Origin: Anditalea andensis | Lineage (GTDB): Bacteria; Bacteroidota; Bacteroidia; Cytophagales; Cyclobacteriaceae | Direction: 5' to 3' | Length of the DNA stretch: 64,000 nucleotides | NCBI RefSeq assembly: GCF_000714815.1 | Contig: NZ_JMIH01000016.1 | Span: 1-64,000, forward strand | Shown here: one piece after another, positions 29,034 to 37,918 of the stretch | Numbering within the stretch: the first letter of the stretch is position 1 | How the letters are laid out: each line of letters opens with the position of its first letter | The notes under the pieces: generated by a model | What the model was told of the DNA's origin: nothing | The model's input: the letters and a program-made list of their open reading frames with translations, nothing else | Database searches by the model: none | Program-made: the position numbers and the translations under genes

Positions 29034-29041
29034 TATTTTTG
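29034..29041 (+). promoter_or_regulatory. Probable -7 element of the response regulator gene
   Basis: TATTTTTG, fitting TAnnTTTG, 42 nt before the ATG at 29084. It lies within the longer open frame that starts at 28997, arguing against that earlier start. Confidence 0.45.
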
Positions 29042-29083
29042 TTCCAATATTGCATTAGAATAATGTGCCTCATGCTGCAAAAT

Positions 29084-29446
29084 ATGAAAAATATTTTAGT
29101 TATAGAAGATGATCTTATGATTGCAACAATGGTAAAAATGCGTCTGAATAAAGATGGCTATAATATTACCGTTATAGATGACGGTACTGCTGGCATTGCG
29201 GCTATTGAAAACAGCACTCCTGATTTGATCATTACTGATATAGTGATGAGCAGTAAAAGCGGTTTAGAAATTATAACATACGCACAGGAGCATCAGCCTG
29301 GCTGTCCGATTATAGTACTGAGTTCATTGAGTGAAGAAGAATTAACACTAATAGAGGCATTTAATTTAGGTGTATCGGACTTTGTACCCAAGCCGTTTCA
29401 TCCCAATGAACTTTCTCTTAGAGTGAAATCGCTATTCAAAAATTAA
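29084..29446 (+). CDS. Receiver-domain-only response regulator
   Basis: A single CheY-like phosphoacceptor domain of 120 aa with no output domain. Acidic pocket E8-D9-D10, phosphorylated Asp D52 (LIITD), switch Ser S80 and Lys K103 (VPKPF) are all present, so it should be phosphorylated. No sensor kinase is adjacent. The next gene, 64 nt on, encodes a YaiO-type outer-membrane barrel; such pairs in Bacteroidota often belong to surface-polysaccharide clusters, but no glycosyltransferase is here. The upstream open frame to 28997 begins with TTG and spans the promoter. Confidence 0.92.
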   Translation: MKNILVIEDDLMIATMVKMRLNKDGYNITVIDDGTAGIAAIENSTPDLIITDIVMSSKSGLEIITYAQEHQPGCPIIVLSSLSEEELTLIEAFNLGVSDFVPKPFHPNELSLRVKSLFKN

Positions 29447-29510
29447 TTTAAAGTATTTTAATTCTCCAAATAGTTAAAGTATGGTCATATGTATGTTTGG
29501 GATAGAGAAA

Positions 29511-30770
29511 ATGGACATATTTTACAAACATATAAGATTTTTATCGTTCCTGGTAGTCTCCATATTCTGTCAGGTTCCAATCCTATTTGGTCAAGATATA
29601 AATACTGATAGTTTATTACTTAAGGCACTAAATGAAAAAGATCCCCGTATCGCGTTAGAACAAGCAAAGCTAGGTGTACAGGTAGCACCAGAGTATCTGG
29701 ACTTTCATCTACTGTTAGGAAGGCTATATCAGATGTCAGGGGAAATAGACAGTGCTAGGTATTATTTGAATTATGTTATTGATAATAATTCCGCATATGT
29801 AGAAGCATTTTCTTACTTATCAGATATGGAAGTCCAACAGGGGGATCTTCCTTTGGCCTTGAGCTATATAAATGACGCAATAGCGTATCACCCAGAAGAG
29901 CAATCGCTCTATATGAAAAAAATGGCTATTCTTCAACTACAGGAAAAACTAAATGAAGAGCAGCGTTTTATAGAATCAGCTTTAGCGAAATTTCCAAATA
30001 ATTCTGAATTCAGGCAGCGTTTATATCTCCTTGAAACTAGAAACAACTCAGACAGAATAGGAGTTAATTACAGTTTTACCAAATTTGATAGAGATGGAGT
30101 AGGTCCCTGGCATTTAACAGGCCTCCAATATATCAGAGAGCGATCATGGGGAACGCTTATTGGACGTATTAATTATGCAGATCGTCAGTCCTTTGGGGAA
30201 TCGATAAGCAGCGGCGTGCAATATGAGCTTGATTCTTACGTCTTTACCGGCCGGAATGGATACACCTATTTATCTGGTGCATATAGTAATAGTATTGTTT
30301 TTCCTAAGGTACGTTTGGGTCTCACTTATTTTCATAATTATACAAATGGCTGGGAATCGGAGCTGGGAGTAAGATATGTAGAAATGGGAGGAAGGAATTT
30401 TCGATCTGGATTATTAGGCATCGGAAAATATATAGGATCCTTTTGGATAAACGGTCGGAGTTTTATTCAGAATGAATCCTCCAACTATTATCCTGCTTTT
30501 ACACTTACATCCCGCTATTATTTTAATACGAGATTTGATTATATTCAGGCTATAGCCGGATATGGTACCTCCCCTGACGAAAGGGCCACATTAAATCAAT
30601 TTGAATCTAGAGTAGCCATGGATAGTTATCGGGCAGGACTGGGGTATTTTAGATTATGGAACAAACACATTTTAACTGGAACTCAATTTACTTATAATCA
30701 CCAAGAACTTCTTCCAGGCCTAATTCAAAATGAATTCGAGCTTTTTTTCATGCTGCAGTTCAAATTTTAA
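29511..30770 (+). CDS. TPR-containing YaiO family outer-membrane beta-barrel protein
   Basis: 419 aa: signal peptide (ending LFGQ), three or so TPR-like helical repeats (residues about 35-165), then a barrel of antiparallel strands with aromatic girdles and a terminal Phe (LQFKF), as expected of an outer-membrane protein. The strand pattern with GVNYSFTKFDRDGVGPWHLT and a late YNHQ matches YaiO. The family accompanies exopolysaccharide synthesis loci. In-frame ATGs at 29481 and 29493 give a longer N-terminus; 29511 puts the signal peptide at the very start. Confidence 0.8.
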   Translation: MDIFYKHIRFLSFLVVSIFCQVPILFGQDINTDSLLLKALNEKDPRIALEQAKLGVQVAPEYLDFHLLLGRLYQMSGEIDSARYYLNYVIDNNSAYVEAFSYLSDMEVQQGDLPLALSYINDAIAYHPEEQSLYMKKMAILQLQEKLNEEQRFIESALAKFPNNSEFRQRLYLLETRNNSDRIGVNYSFTKFDRDGVGPWHLTGLQYIRERSWGTLIGRINYADRQSFGESISSGVQYELDSYVFTGRNGYTYLSGAYSNSIVFPKVRLGLTYFHNYTNGWESELGVRYVEMGGRNFRSGLLGIGKYIGSFWINGRSFIQNESSNYYPAFTLTSRYYFNTRFDYIQAIAGYGTSPDERATLNQFESRVAMDSYRAGLGYFRLWNKHILTGTQFTYNHQELLPGLIQNEFELFFMLQFKF

Positions 30771-31183
30771 AACTATATTTTGTCTATTTTGGTTATCTAT
30801 CCTAATGCTACCATTCAATCGTGTGATTTCTTATAATCTTTTATTGATCTGTTTTATTTAGGATTACACTTTGTCATTAAAAGAATTTTCCGATGGTTCA
30901 ATTTGGATATAAAATTTCATTTGCTATCCGAATAAGGATTATAGAAATAATTTTTATGATCAAATTGATTTATTTATTTTTTATTATATAAAAACAAAAT
31001 CTAATAGAAAAACGGAGTGCCATTTAGAATGGACTGGAATTTAAACTTTTAAGGTATTCAGAACGCATTTTAAAACCTCTTTATAAAGGTTCATTAAAAA
31101 TTAGCCAAATGGTAACATATTAATATAATTAAATAATTTGCTTACATTTATTCAAACTCAAAAAACTGCAAAAATTAAATATA
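30771..31183. other. Long intergenic region, no gene found
   Basis: 413 nt, AT-rich, with only very short open frames on both strands (the longest I traced by hand is 18 codons). No palindrome or perfect -7 element stands out. Confidence 0.6.
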
Positions 31184-31726
31184 ATGAATAAAAATAGCCT
31201 TCATAAGGAATTGTTTTCGAATTTGAAGACAACAGGTGCCATCACTTTCAGTTCTAAATCATTGGTAAATAAGATGTTATCATATGCCGATTTTACAGGT
31301 GCCAAAACAATAGTAGAATTGGGAGGAGGGGATGGGAGCATCACCAGAGGTATATTAGAAAGAATGGACCCTGATGCAGTATTGTATGTTTTTGAAATAA
31401 GCCAAGCGTTTTGTGATGCATTGGAAAAAGAATTTGTATCCGAAAACGTACACATTATATGTGATTCAGCCAGTAATATAGAAAATTACCTAGCGGGAGG
31501 AAAAGCAGATCTTATTCTTTCTTCTTTACCATTCAGTTTGATCGCCCGTGAAGAAAGAGAAAAGATCTATGAAAAAAGTAAAACCAATTTATCTGTACAA
31601 GGTAAATTTATTCAGATCTGTTACTCTTATCTTTTAAGATTTCAGTTTGCAAAATATTTCCCACATATCCATACCAGCTTTACCTTAAAAAATTTTCCAC
31701 CTGCATTTATTATGATCTGCAACTAA
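31184..31726 (+). CDS. Class I SAM methyltransferase, phospholipid N-methyltransferase-like
   Basis: 180 aa. KTIVELGGGDGSITRGIL near residue 41 is SAM motif I, VFEISQAFCDALE near 68 is motif II, and DLILSSLPFS near 108 is the (D)xxxSxLPF segment of PmtA and related Rhodobacter-type phosphatidylethanolamine N-methyltransferases; a hydrophobic terminal segment (PPAFIMIC) is also typical. rRNA adenine dimethylases share motif I but not the SSLPF form. It may methylate a lipid head group, but small-molecule targets remain possible. Well separated from its left neighbour. Confidence 0.75.
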   Translation: MNKNSLHKELFSNLKTTGAITFSSKSLVNKMLSYADFTGAKTIVELGGGDGSITRGILERMDPDAVLYVFEISQAFCDALEKEFVSENVHIICDSASNIENYLAGGKADLILSSLPFSLIAREEREKIYEKSKTNLSVQGKFIQICYSYLLRFQFAKYFPHIHTSFTLKNFPPAFIMICN

Positions 31727-31765
31727 AACGCCTTCTTTTTCCTTTATACTAATAGAGGCAGACAG

Positions 31766-32827
31766 ATGGAAGATAATAAATTTAAAGGTCGGGGATCACA
31801 TATCCACCCTCATAATCCTTTTATAAAAAGAGCTGAGGTAACTGAACACCTAGAAGGAATTGATGAAGAAAAATATGTAGCGCATCCATCTTCAAAATTT
31901 CATTTTGAAGATGTGACAAGCGCATTGAGTAAAAATTCTAGTCCTGATCTTGCCCTTAATTATTCGATCAATCCCTATCAGGGATGTGAGCATGGCTGCA
32001 TATATTGTTATGCCCGCAATAGCCATACTTATTGGGGATTTGATGCAGGTTTAGGATTTGAGACCAACATCGTTGTAAGAAAAAATATAGCTGTCATGTT
32101 GGGCAAGCAGTTTCAAAAACAGAATCATCAGGTGCTACCTATCATGTTATCGGGTAACACCGACTGTTATCAGCCAGCTGAGAAGAAGTTTCAGCTTACC
32201 CGACAGATATTAAAAACCTGTCTGGACTATAGGCATCCTATTAGTATCATTACTAAAAATACTTTGGTGGAACGTGATGCAGACCTGCTGGTTCAACTGT
32301 CAGCTTTACATTTGGTACATGTATACTTTTCAATAAATCATTTGGATACCAGTTTAAAGAATGTACTAGAGCCTCGTACTGCCACCGCTGAAAAGAAACT
32401 GAAGCTTATCCGGAGCTTTACAGATCTAGGCATACCAGTCGGTATCATGGTAGCGCCCATCATACCCGGATTAAATAACCAAGATATTACTAGTATCATA
32501 CAAAAAGCAGCTGAATCTGGCGCATTAACTGCCGGCTATACCGTAATCAGATTAAACGGTCAGATTAAGGAAGTATTTGAAGATTGGCTCACTAAAAATT
32601 TTCCTGAACGAAAGGAAAAAGTATTGCACCAGATCGCTTCAATGCACGGAGGTAAAGTAAATGACACGGAATGGGGAAGAAGGATCAAAGGAGAAGGTCC
32701 TATAGCGGATATAATCAAAGGTTTATTTACACAAGCAAAAAAGAAATATCTATCTGACAGAAATATGCCTGAATATAACCTTCAGGCTTTTAGACCATCT
32801 GGACAACTTAACATATTTGATAGATAG
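31766..32827 (+). CDS. PA0069 family radical SAM protein
   Basis: 353 aa. The N-terminal part GRGSHIHPHNPF and the iron-sulfur motif CEHGCIYCYAR near residue 74, followed by NSHTYWGFDAG, define the PA0069/spore-lyase-like group. The barrel contains GNTDCYQPAEKKFQLTR and VAPIIPGLNNQ. The substrate has not been established in any species that I know. The next gene, DUF3253, lies 37 nt downstream. Confidence 0.92.
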   Translation: MEDNKFKGRGSHIHPHNPFIKRAEVTEHLEGIDEEKYVAHPSSKFHFEDVTSALSKNSSPDLALNYSINPYQGCEHGCIYCYARNSHTYWGFDAGLGFETNIVVRKNIAVMLGKQFQKQNHQVLPIMLSGNTDCYQPAEKKFQLTRQILKTCLDYRHPISIITKNTLVERDADLLVQLSALHLVHVYFSINHLDTSLKNVLEPRTATAEKKLKLIRSFTDLGIPVGIMVAPIIPGLNNQDITSIIQKAAESGALTAGYTVIRLNGQIKEVFEDWLTKNFPERKEKVLHQIASMHGGKVNDTEWGRRIKGEGPIADIIKGLFTQAKKKYLSDRNMPEYNLQAFRPSGQLNIFDR

Positions 32828-32864
32828 GGGTTATAAGTCATGAGTATAATGTAATGCCGACAAT

Positions 32865-33107
32865 ATGGAAACAATTCTGGAAAAAGCCATAATGGAGATG
32901 GGTAGACAGAGACAGGGAAACAATTTTTGCCCTTCAGAAATAGTAAGGTGGTTGTATCCACAGCATTGGAAGAAATTTATGCCTGATATCCAGCAGGAAA
33001 TGATGCGCCTCCATAATGAAGGCAAAATCATGGTAATGCAGAAAGGAGAACCCGTAGAAAAGGGAAAAGTACCTAAGGGACCTGTGAGAATAAAGGTATT
33101 TCGCTGA
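32865..33107 (+). CDS. DUF3253 domain-containing protein
   Basis: 80 aa, a small winged-helix-like protein of DUF3253: FCPSEIVRWLYPQHWKKFMPDIQQEM then RLHNEGKIMVMQKGEPVEKGK and the closing KGPVRIKV. The fold suggests nucleic-acid or protein binding; no function is known. It lies between the radical SAM gene and msrA on the same strand. Confidence 0.85.
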   Translation: METILEKAIMEMGRQRQGNNFCPSEIVRWLYPQHWKKFMPDIQQEMMRLHNEGKIMVMQKGEPVEKGKVPKGPVRIKVFR

Positions 33108-33151
33108 TCAAATCCATGCTTTCGTCCTACAAATACCCAAAAATAAATATC

Positions 33152-33808
33152 ATGAAAAACATAAGTTTATTAATAATGTTCACAGCATTAAGTTTCGCAG
33201 CATGCGGTCAGGCTGATAATCAAAAAAAACAAAACAAAATGACAGAATTACCAAAAACCGAAATAGAAATACCTCAAGGATACGAAGTTGCCACACTTGG
33301 TAGTGGGTGTTTTTGGTGTATAGAAGCTATCTATCAGGATGTGCAGGGAATTGAAAATGTGAAATCTGGTTTTAGTGGTGGCCATGTAGCCAGTCCCAGT
33401 TATCAGCAGGCAGTATCTGGTACCAGTGGCCATGCTGAAGTAATACAATTTTTTTATGATCCAAAAATAATTACTTTTAAAGAAATATTGGAGATATTTT
33501 GGGCTACCCATGATCCCACTACACTAAACAGACAGGGCAATGATGTCGGTCCTCAATACAGGTCAGCAGTATTCTATCATAATGAGATGCAAAAGGAGGA
33601 AGCAACCTATTTTAAGCAAAGGCTTGAAGAAGAAAAAGCATTTGACAGACCTATAGTAACTGAAATAACTCCCTTCTCAAACTTTTACGTAGCGGAAGAA
33701 TATCATCAAAACTACTATAAATTAAATGCTAATCAGGGTTACTGCCAATATGTGATCAAACCTAAGGTGGAAAAATTTAAGAAGGCATTTGCGGAAAAAC
33801 TGAAATAA
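33152..33808 (+). CDS. msrA: Peptide-methionine (S)-S-oxide reductase, lipoprotein form
   Basis: Repairs oxidised Met in proteins. 218 aa from the ATG at 33152: a signal sequence ending in a lipobox (LSFAAC, Cys18), then the MsrA domain with the catalytic GSGCFWCIEA near residue 51, GHAEVIQ near 95, and the resolving Cys near the end (NQGYCQYVI). The lipoprotein signal places it in the periplasm, where it would protect exported proteins. The upstream Met at 33116 would put 12 extra residues ahead of the signal, which is unlikely. A terminator hairpin follows. Confidence 0.95.
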   Translation: MKNISLLIMFTALSFAACGQADNQKKQNKMTELPKTEIEIPQGYEVATLGSGCFWCIEAIYQDVQGIENVKSGFSGGHVASPSYQQAVSGTSGHAEVIQFFYDPKIITFKEILEIFWATHDPTTLNRQGNDVGPQYRSAVFYHNEMQKEEATYFKQRLEEEKAFDRPIVTEITPFSNFYVAEEYHQNYYKLNANQGYCQYVIKPKVEKFKKAFAEKLK

Positions 33809-33810
33809 AA

Positions 33811-33837
33811 GAGAGGGGAGTTTAACTCCTCTTTTTT
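33811..33837 (+). terminator. Terminator after msrA
   Basis: A GGGGAG/CTCC-type stem (about 33811-33821 with 33824-33832) and six T. The convergent TetR gene ends within it. Confidence 0.7.
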
Positions 33838-34525
33838 AGTTTTGGGTATCAGTAAGTAATACCGAGTACATCAATGATTGGAGAAATCTTTTGACCAGTG
33901 GTAGACTACCTGCTGGTTCTTGCAGTTCCGTTAGACCGTGAAAATGCTCTGAAAAATAAAATTGTTCATAGGTAGTCTCCACCAGATTACAGGCTAACGC
34001 TCGGGGGAATTCGTAATCCCGGTTAACTTCCATGAAGATACCTGAAATAGTGTCCACCAACTTTTCATAGCTCTGAAAAAATCCAGCTTGACATTCTTTG
34101 TCGACCTTTTTAGTCAAATAAGCTTTGGCAGATTCTGATACGACTATCTCGTGAAGCGTAGAGAGATCTTTGTTTTTAACCACTGGGCCTGCTTCTTCAA
34201 TGTTTACCAGCACGTCGATAAGTTTCGAAAGTTTATCTTTGGGATTTGAAATTGATGATATGGAAAACTGAATTTTCATGTTCAGTACCTCCCAATAAAA
34301 TGAAATAAGATAAACCAATAGGTTGTGCTTGTTTTCAAAATACCTATATATAGAAGCTTCATTTGAATTAATTTCAACCGCCAGTTTTTTAAACGTGAAT
34401 TCTTCAATGCCAAGATCTTTGATCAATGTGGTGCTTTTGGCTATGATTTTTTGGCCCAACTTACTTTGCTCTGGATTTTTGAGATACAGTTTATCGTTAC
34501 TGGGAAAATGAATGTCTATTTCCAT
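33836..34525 (-). CDS. TetR/AcrR family transcriptional regulator
   Basis: 229 aa. An N-terminal TetR helix-turn-helix is seen at residues 25-75: IAKSTTLIKDLGIEEFTFKKLAVEINSNEASIYRYFENKHNLLVYL. The ligand-binding part is unremarkable. It is the last gene in an apparent three-gene unit after DUF1275 (9 nt apart) and may control it. Confidence 0.9.
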   Translation of the reverse strand: MEIDIHFPSNDKLYLKNPEQSKLGQKIIAKSTTLIKDLGIEEFTFKKLAVEINSNEASIYRYFENKHNLLVYLISFYWEVLNMKIQFSISSISNPKDKLSKLIDVLVNIEEAGPVVKNKDLSTLHEIVVSESAKAYLTKKVDKECQAGFFQSYEKLVDTISGIFMEVNRDYEFPRALACNLVETTYEQFYFSEHFHGLTELQEPAGSLPLVKRFLQSLMYSVLLTDTQN

Positions 34526-34534
34526 TATCTGCTA

Positions 34535-35290
34535 TTAATTTTGTTCCTGGATTTCATGAGCTGGCCTTCTTATTTTCATGATCGTTTTCTTGGTGACGAC
34601 CATTGTAAGGTCATAATATGCTACAAATAGCATCACTACTGCCACTACATAAAATACTATAAAATCATACCTCAAAAAAATCCATCCCCCACTTATTCCA
34701 CCAAATAGGTAAAAGGACAAAATGGTAAATCTAAGCGTAAGTCTGTCTTTTAAAATTTTGGTCTTTTCTGTTTTAGGATGAAACCATTGGGATAATTCCG
34801 TTCCCAAATCAGTAAATAATCCTGTAACATGGGTGGTTTTTACTACCCCTCCTGTAATGGTAGAAACCAAACTGTTTTGAAGCCCCATACAAAACAGAAG
34901 AGCTCCCACCAAAAACTCTGTCTCCTGTAGTGTCTCACTGTAATAATGATGGCCATAAAATGCAATGGCCACTAAAATTACAATCTCTAAGATTACAGGA
35001 ACGGAATGCGCTACATAGGTACCTTTGACCGCTACAGAATTAATGATATAATTAGCTATGAATGCACCCGCCAAAAACAGTAGTAGCCATACCAAAACAA
35101 TAAATACCTGATGCCAATGACCTTTCACTATCTCTTCTGCAAAAACGGCAACATGCCCGGTAACATTTGAAGTAAATGCAAAAAATGCGATTACGCTGGC
35201 CACATTCACCATCCCGGCTGCTATGGCCGTGGATCCGGCTAAAAGTAAATTGTCCTTGGTTAATCTCTTGGTAATATCATTTCTTAGCAT
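34535..35290 (-). CDS. YoaK/DUF1275 family membrane protein
   Basis: 251 aa integral membrane protein. DUF1275 signatures: GMVNVASVIAFFAFTSNVTGHVAVFAEE early and CMGLQNSLVSTITGGVVKTTHVTGLFTDLG in the middle; about six transmembrane segments. The function is unknown; transport has been suggested from structure. ATG at 35290 is preferred to TTG at 35296. It sits 10 nt after the lipocalin-like gene and 9 nt before the TetR gene. Confidence 0.92.
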   Translation of the reverse strand: MLRNDITKRLTKDNLLLAGSTAIAAGMVNVASVIAFFAFTSNVTGHVAVFAEEIVKGHWHQVFIVLVWLLLFLAGAFIANYIINSVAVKGTYVAHSVPVILEIVILVAIAFYGHHYYSETLQETEFLVGALLFCMGLQNSLVSTITGGVVKTTHVTGLFTDLGTELSQWFHPKTEKTKILKDRLTLRFTILSFYLFGGISGGWIFLRYDFIVFYVVAVVMLFVAYYDLTMVVTKKTIMKIRRPAHEIQEQN

Positions 35291-35300
35291 TGTCAATAAT

Positions 35301-35726
35301 TTATTTCGTGAATGTCAGTTTAGCTATACCTCTTGACTCCATACCTATGTCAAAATTCAGCACCAGTTCATGGTGATTCAATTCTTTAATATCATACCGC
35401 TCGATTAAACCATCTTCATGGGTTAGCCTCAGTATGTGCCCACGGCCTTTAATTATCCAGCTAGCTTTACCTATCATTTTCCCCTCTTTCAGAAACAATA
35501 CAGTATTATCATCCTGGAATAACCAATGCTCAGCTTCATGTTTTCTTACAGAGCTGAGGTCATAATAAAACATAGAAGGGGAATCTGCTTTTTCATATGT
35601 CCAGCTATCCTCAGACCATTCGCCTAACAATATATTTTCTGGGCTGGTAGTAGTAAAACCTAATACCACAGATACAGTAAGGAGTAAAATGCCTACTGAT
35701 ATAATAAGTGAATTGAAATTGAACAT
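35301..35726 (-). CDS. Secreted/membrane-anchored lipocalin-like hypothetical protein
   Basis: 141 aa: one N-terminal hydrophobic segment (residues 6-25), then a small beta-rich domain (LLGEWSEDSWTYEK... SWIIKGRGHILRLTHEDG... IAKLTF) resembling lipocalin-like domains in which a GEW motif opens the first strand. First gene of the unit with DUF1275 and TetR. Function unknown. Confidence 0.65.
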   Translation of the reverse strand: MFNFNSLIISVGILLLTVSVVLGFTTTSPENILLGEWSEDSWTYEKADSPSMFYYDLSSVRKHEAEHWLFQDDNTVLFLKEGKMIGKASWIIKGRGHILRLTHEDGLIERYDIKELNHHELVLNFDIGMESRGIAKLTFTK

Positions 35727-35908
35727 CTAATTAAAACTTTCAGAGTTGATAGTATTACTTGTGCTTATGGCTCAACATAACGTTAAAATCAAAAATAGGT
35801 TGACTGTCAATGCGAATTTACATCAAAAAACCTTCTTTTCCCTCTTCTTAATATTTTAGTAAAGTGAGTTAATGAAAGAAGGATACAGCTAAATAGGTAT
35901 TATTTTGT

Positions 35909-35916
35909 TAAATTTG
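35909..35916 (+). promoter_or_regulatory. -7 element of the DUF6909 gene
   Basis: TAAATTTG, 25 nt before the ATG at 35942, fits the Bacteroidota -7 consensus. Confidence 0.5.
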
Positions 35917-35941
35917 CCAAATTTAAACGATTAGAAAAAAT

Positions 35942-37609
35942 ATGAAAAGAACGAGAGCACAGGAATCCAGAGCAGCTATAGAAAAGCTTTATATAACCAT
36001 GAGACATTTATTTACTCGTGGCACCTATAAACCTATGGGAGTGTCGGGTGAATCCCTGATCAGTTCTTTATTGGTACTGAGCCCAGAGATCTATGGACTG
36101 GTCACCGAAAAGGAAAAAATAGAACTCGATGGACTTTTATATATCATGGAGCGCTTACCAAAAGGCATAGAAGAATGCCGATTTGTAAGATTGATCAGCC
36201 GTGAAGGCTATGAAAATTCAGATTTTGACACGCTAGTCCCAGTAAGAAGGAAGCGGAACTGTTACCGGGTGGATGAGCATCAAATGTATGTAGAAATGAC
36301 CCGGGGGAAAAGTGACATATATGATATCCTGACCCACCTTACATTTTTATATATTGAATCTGAAATCATCAGATATAATAGTACTGATCATAAAGGGAAA
36401 GAAAATCTTAACTGGAAAATGCTATCTGAGATAGTGGAAAAAGAAGCCAAAGGGGAGGATTTTGACCATGAGGCAGCTTGTTCTTATCTCAGCCACATCA
36501 CAGGGAGGACCTTTGCAGAAACTGTCACTGCTGTCAAAAAGTTTGAAGCTTCCAATAATAGCAACAGCCTTTTTGCTATCATTTATAATTTGGGAAAATT
36601 GTCTATTGAAGAGGCATTATATGATAAAGACAGAGAAATATCTTTTTCTGCCACATTAAGAGAGAGGGTAGGGCATCATGTATATGGCGAGCTATGGGCT
36701 TCCAGAATAAAAGCTGTACTAGATGAAGAGAAACTTCTCGATAGACCCATTCATATTATTTCTGCTAATCTGCATAGTGTTCTGAATATTATATATGGTC
36801 ATCAGGCATTGGCATTAGGATCTTATGAGACTATAGAAGGGGTGGCTATGGACATATCCGTATCGGCAAAGATGAACAAGGCAAAAGAAATCACTGACTA
36901 TGCCCATAGGCATGGATATATCAATCTGCCAGATACTTCGGGAACTAATATCGGTGTACAGATTTTTGATACCGCTAAAATGAGCCATGATACGGTTATA
37001 CCTGGCATCAAACTTCCAAAAGAAAAGAAAAATAAACCTGTGATCGTAGTAATGGATTATGCTTTTGGCGAGCAGGCATATGAGTGTATGGATGAACTGC
37101 TTAAGACATATGAAAAAAACGGACAGAACATTTCACTGGATGTAGTGTCTATTTCTATAATGGGCAAAGCCGGTATTCTAAAAGGGAACAAAGGGGATAT
37201 TATGATTCCTAATAGCCATGTATTTGAAGGAACTGCAGATAATTACCCATTGGTAAATGAACTGACCATATCGGATTTTGAAGGCTATGGTCTAGGGGTA
37301 TATGACGGGCCTATGATTACTGTATTGGGTACATCCTTACAAAACCGGGATGTACTTTCCTATTTCATGGAGTCCAGCTGGAAAGCTGCAGGACTGGAAA
37401 TGGAAGGCGCCCACTATCAGAAAGCTATACAAGCGGCCAGTAAAATACGGCATAGCATACGAGAGGATGTAAAAGTATTGTATGCATATTATGCATCTGA
37501 TAACCCCCTGGAGACAGGTAGCACTTTGGCTTCCGGGGCTTTGGGACTGGATGGAGTAAGACCTACCTATCTCATCACTTACAAAATTCTGGAAAAAATT
37601 TTCAGTTAA
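35942..37609 (+). CDS. DUF6909 family protein with nucleoside-phosphorylase-like C-terminal half
   Basis: 555 aa, cytoplasmic by lack of a signal. The N-terminal half (1-360) is mostly helical, with conserved blocks MRHLFTRGTYKPMGVSGESL and RGKSDIYDILTHLTFLYIE, and I recognise it as the Bacteroidota family DUF6909. The C-terminal half (about 365-555) has features like nucleoside phosphorylases and AMP nucleosidase: a Gly-rich GKAGILKGNKGDIMIP near 405 and GLEMEGAHY near 484, where EME would contact the ribose. That assignment is my inference from motif pattern. It has its own promoter and is followed by a structured 3' element. Confidence 0.85.
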   Translation: MKRTRAQESRAAIEKLYITMRHLFTRGTYKPMGVSGESLISSLLVLSPEIYGLVTEKEKIELDGLLYIMERLPKGIEECRFVRLISREGYENSDFDTLVPVRRKRNCYRVDEHQMYVEMTRGKSDIYDILTHLTFLYIESEIIRYNSTDHKGKENLNWKMLSEIVEKEAKGEDFDHEAACSYLSHITGRTFAETVTAVKKFEASNNSNSLFAIIYNLGKLSIEEALYDKDREISFSATLRERVGHHVYGELWASRIKAVLDEEKLLDRPIHIISANLHSVLNIIYGHQALALGSYETIEGVAMDISVSAKMNKAKEITDYAHRHGYINLPDTSGTNIGVQIFDTAKMSHDTVIPGIKLPKEKKNKPVIVVMDYAFGEQAYECMDELLKTYEKNGQNISLDVVSISIMGKAGILKGNKGDIMIPNSHVFEGTADNYPLVNELTISDFEGYGLGVYDGPMITVLGTSLQNRDVLSYFMESSWKAAGLEMEGAHYQKAIQAASKIRHSIREDVKVLYAYYASDNPLETGSTLASGALGLDGVRPTYLITYKILEKIFS

Positions 37610-37613
37610 TAAG

Positions 37614-37693
37614 AAGAGTCCGAAGATCCACAGACTTAGATTTACTGCTTCCCGTATACTTAACACAAATCTAAAACGAACCTTCGGACTTTT
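37614..37693 (+). terminator. Two-tier hairpin after DUF6909, likely terminator
   Basis: An outer 12-bp stem (37614-37625 with 37682-37693, one G-T pair) ends in TTTT. Inside it lies an 8-bp stem (TTAGATTT 37636-37643 with AAATCTAA 37667-37674) closing a 23-nt loop, with an internal loop of 10 and 7 nt between. It starts 4 nt after the stop codon. It is larger than any other terminator in this window, so a stable RNA is possible. Confidence 0.5.
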
Positions 37694-37857
37694 ATAATCT
37701 ACTTCAAAATCAATGCCATTGGCAATCAGCAATAATTTGCTTATATATTGTAGTTTTGCTTTCCGGTCATCAGTGTGATAAAGATCAAATGGCCATATGA
37801 CCTATGTAAGGCAGATTTTATATTGTCATTAAATAAAATATGGAAAAAAATGATAGA

Positions 37858-37865
37858 TAGTTTTG
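37858..37865 (+). promoter_or_regulatory. Probable -7 element of the DoxX gene
   Basis: TAGTTTTG fits TAnnTTTG, 53 nt before the ATG at 37919. The rest of 37694-37918 shows no gene. Confidence 0.35.
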
Positions 37866-37918
37866 TTTCCATAGATATTTATGATATTTTTAAATAGTTA
37901 ATCACACCAATAAAATGA

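Noticed and set aside
28997-29083. A membrane-anchored form of the response regulator from the longer open frame.
   Set aside because: The frame begins with TTG, spans the -7 element, and the receiver domain fits exactly from ATG 29084.
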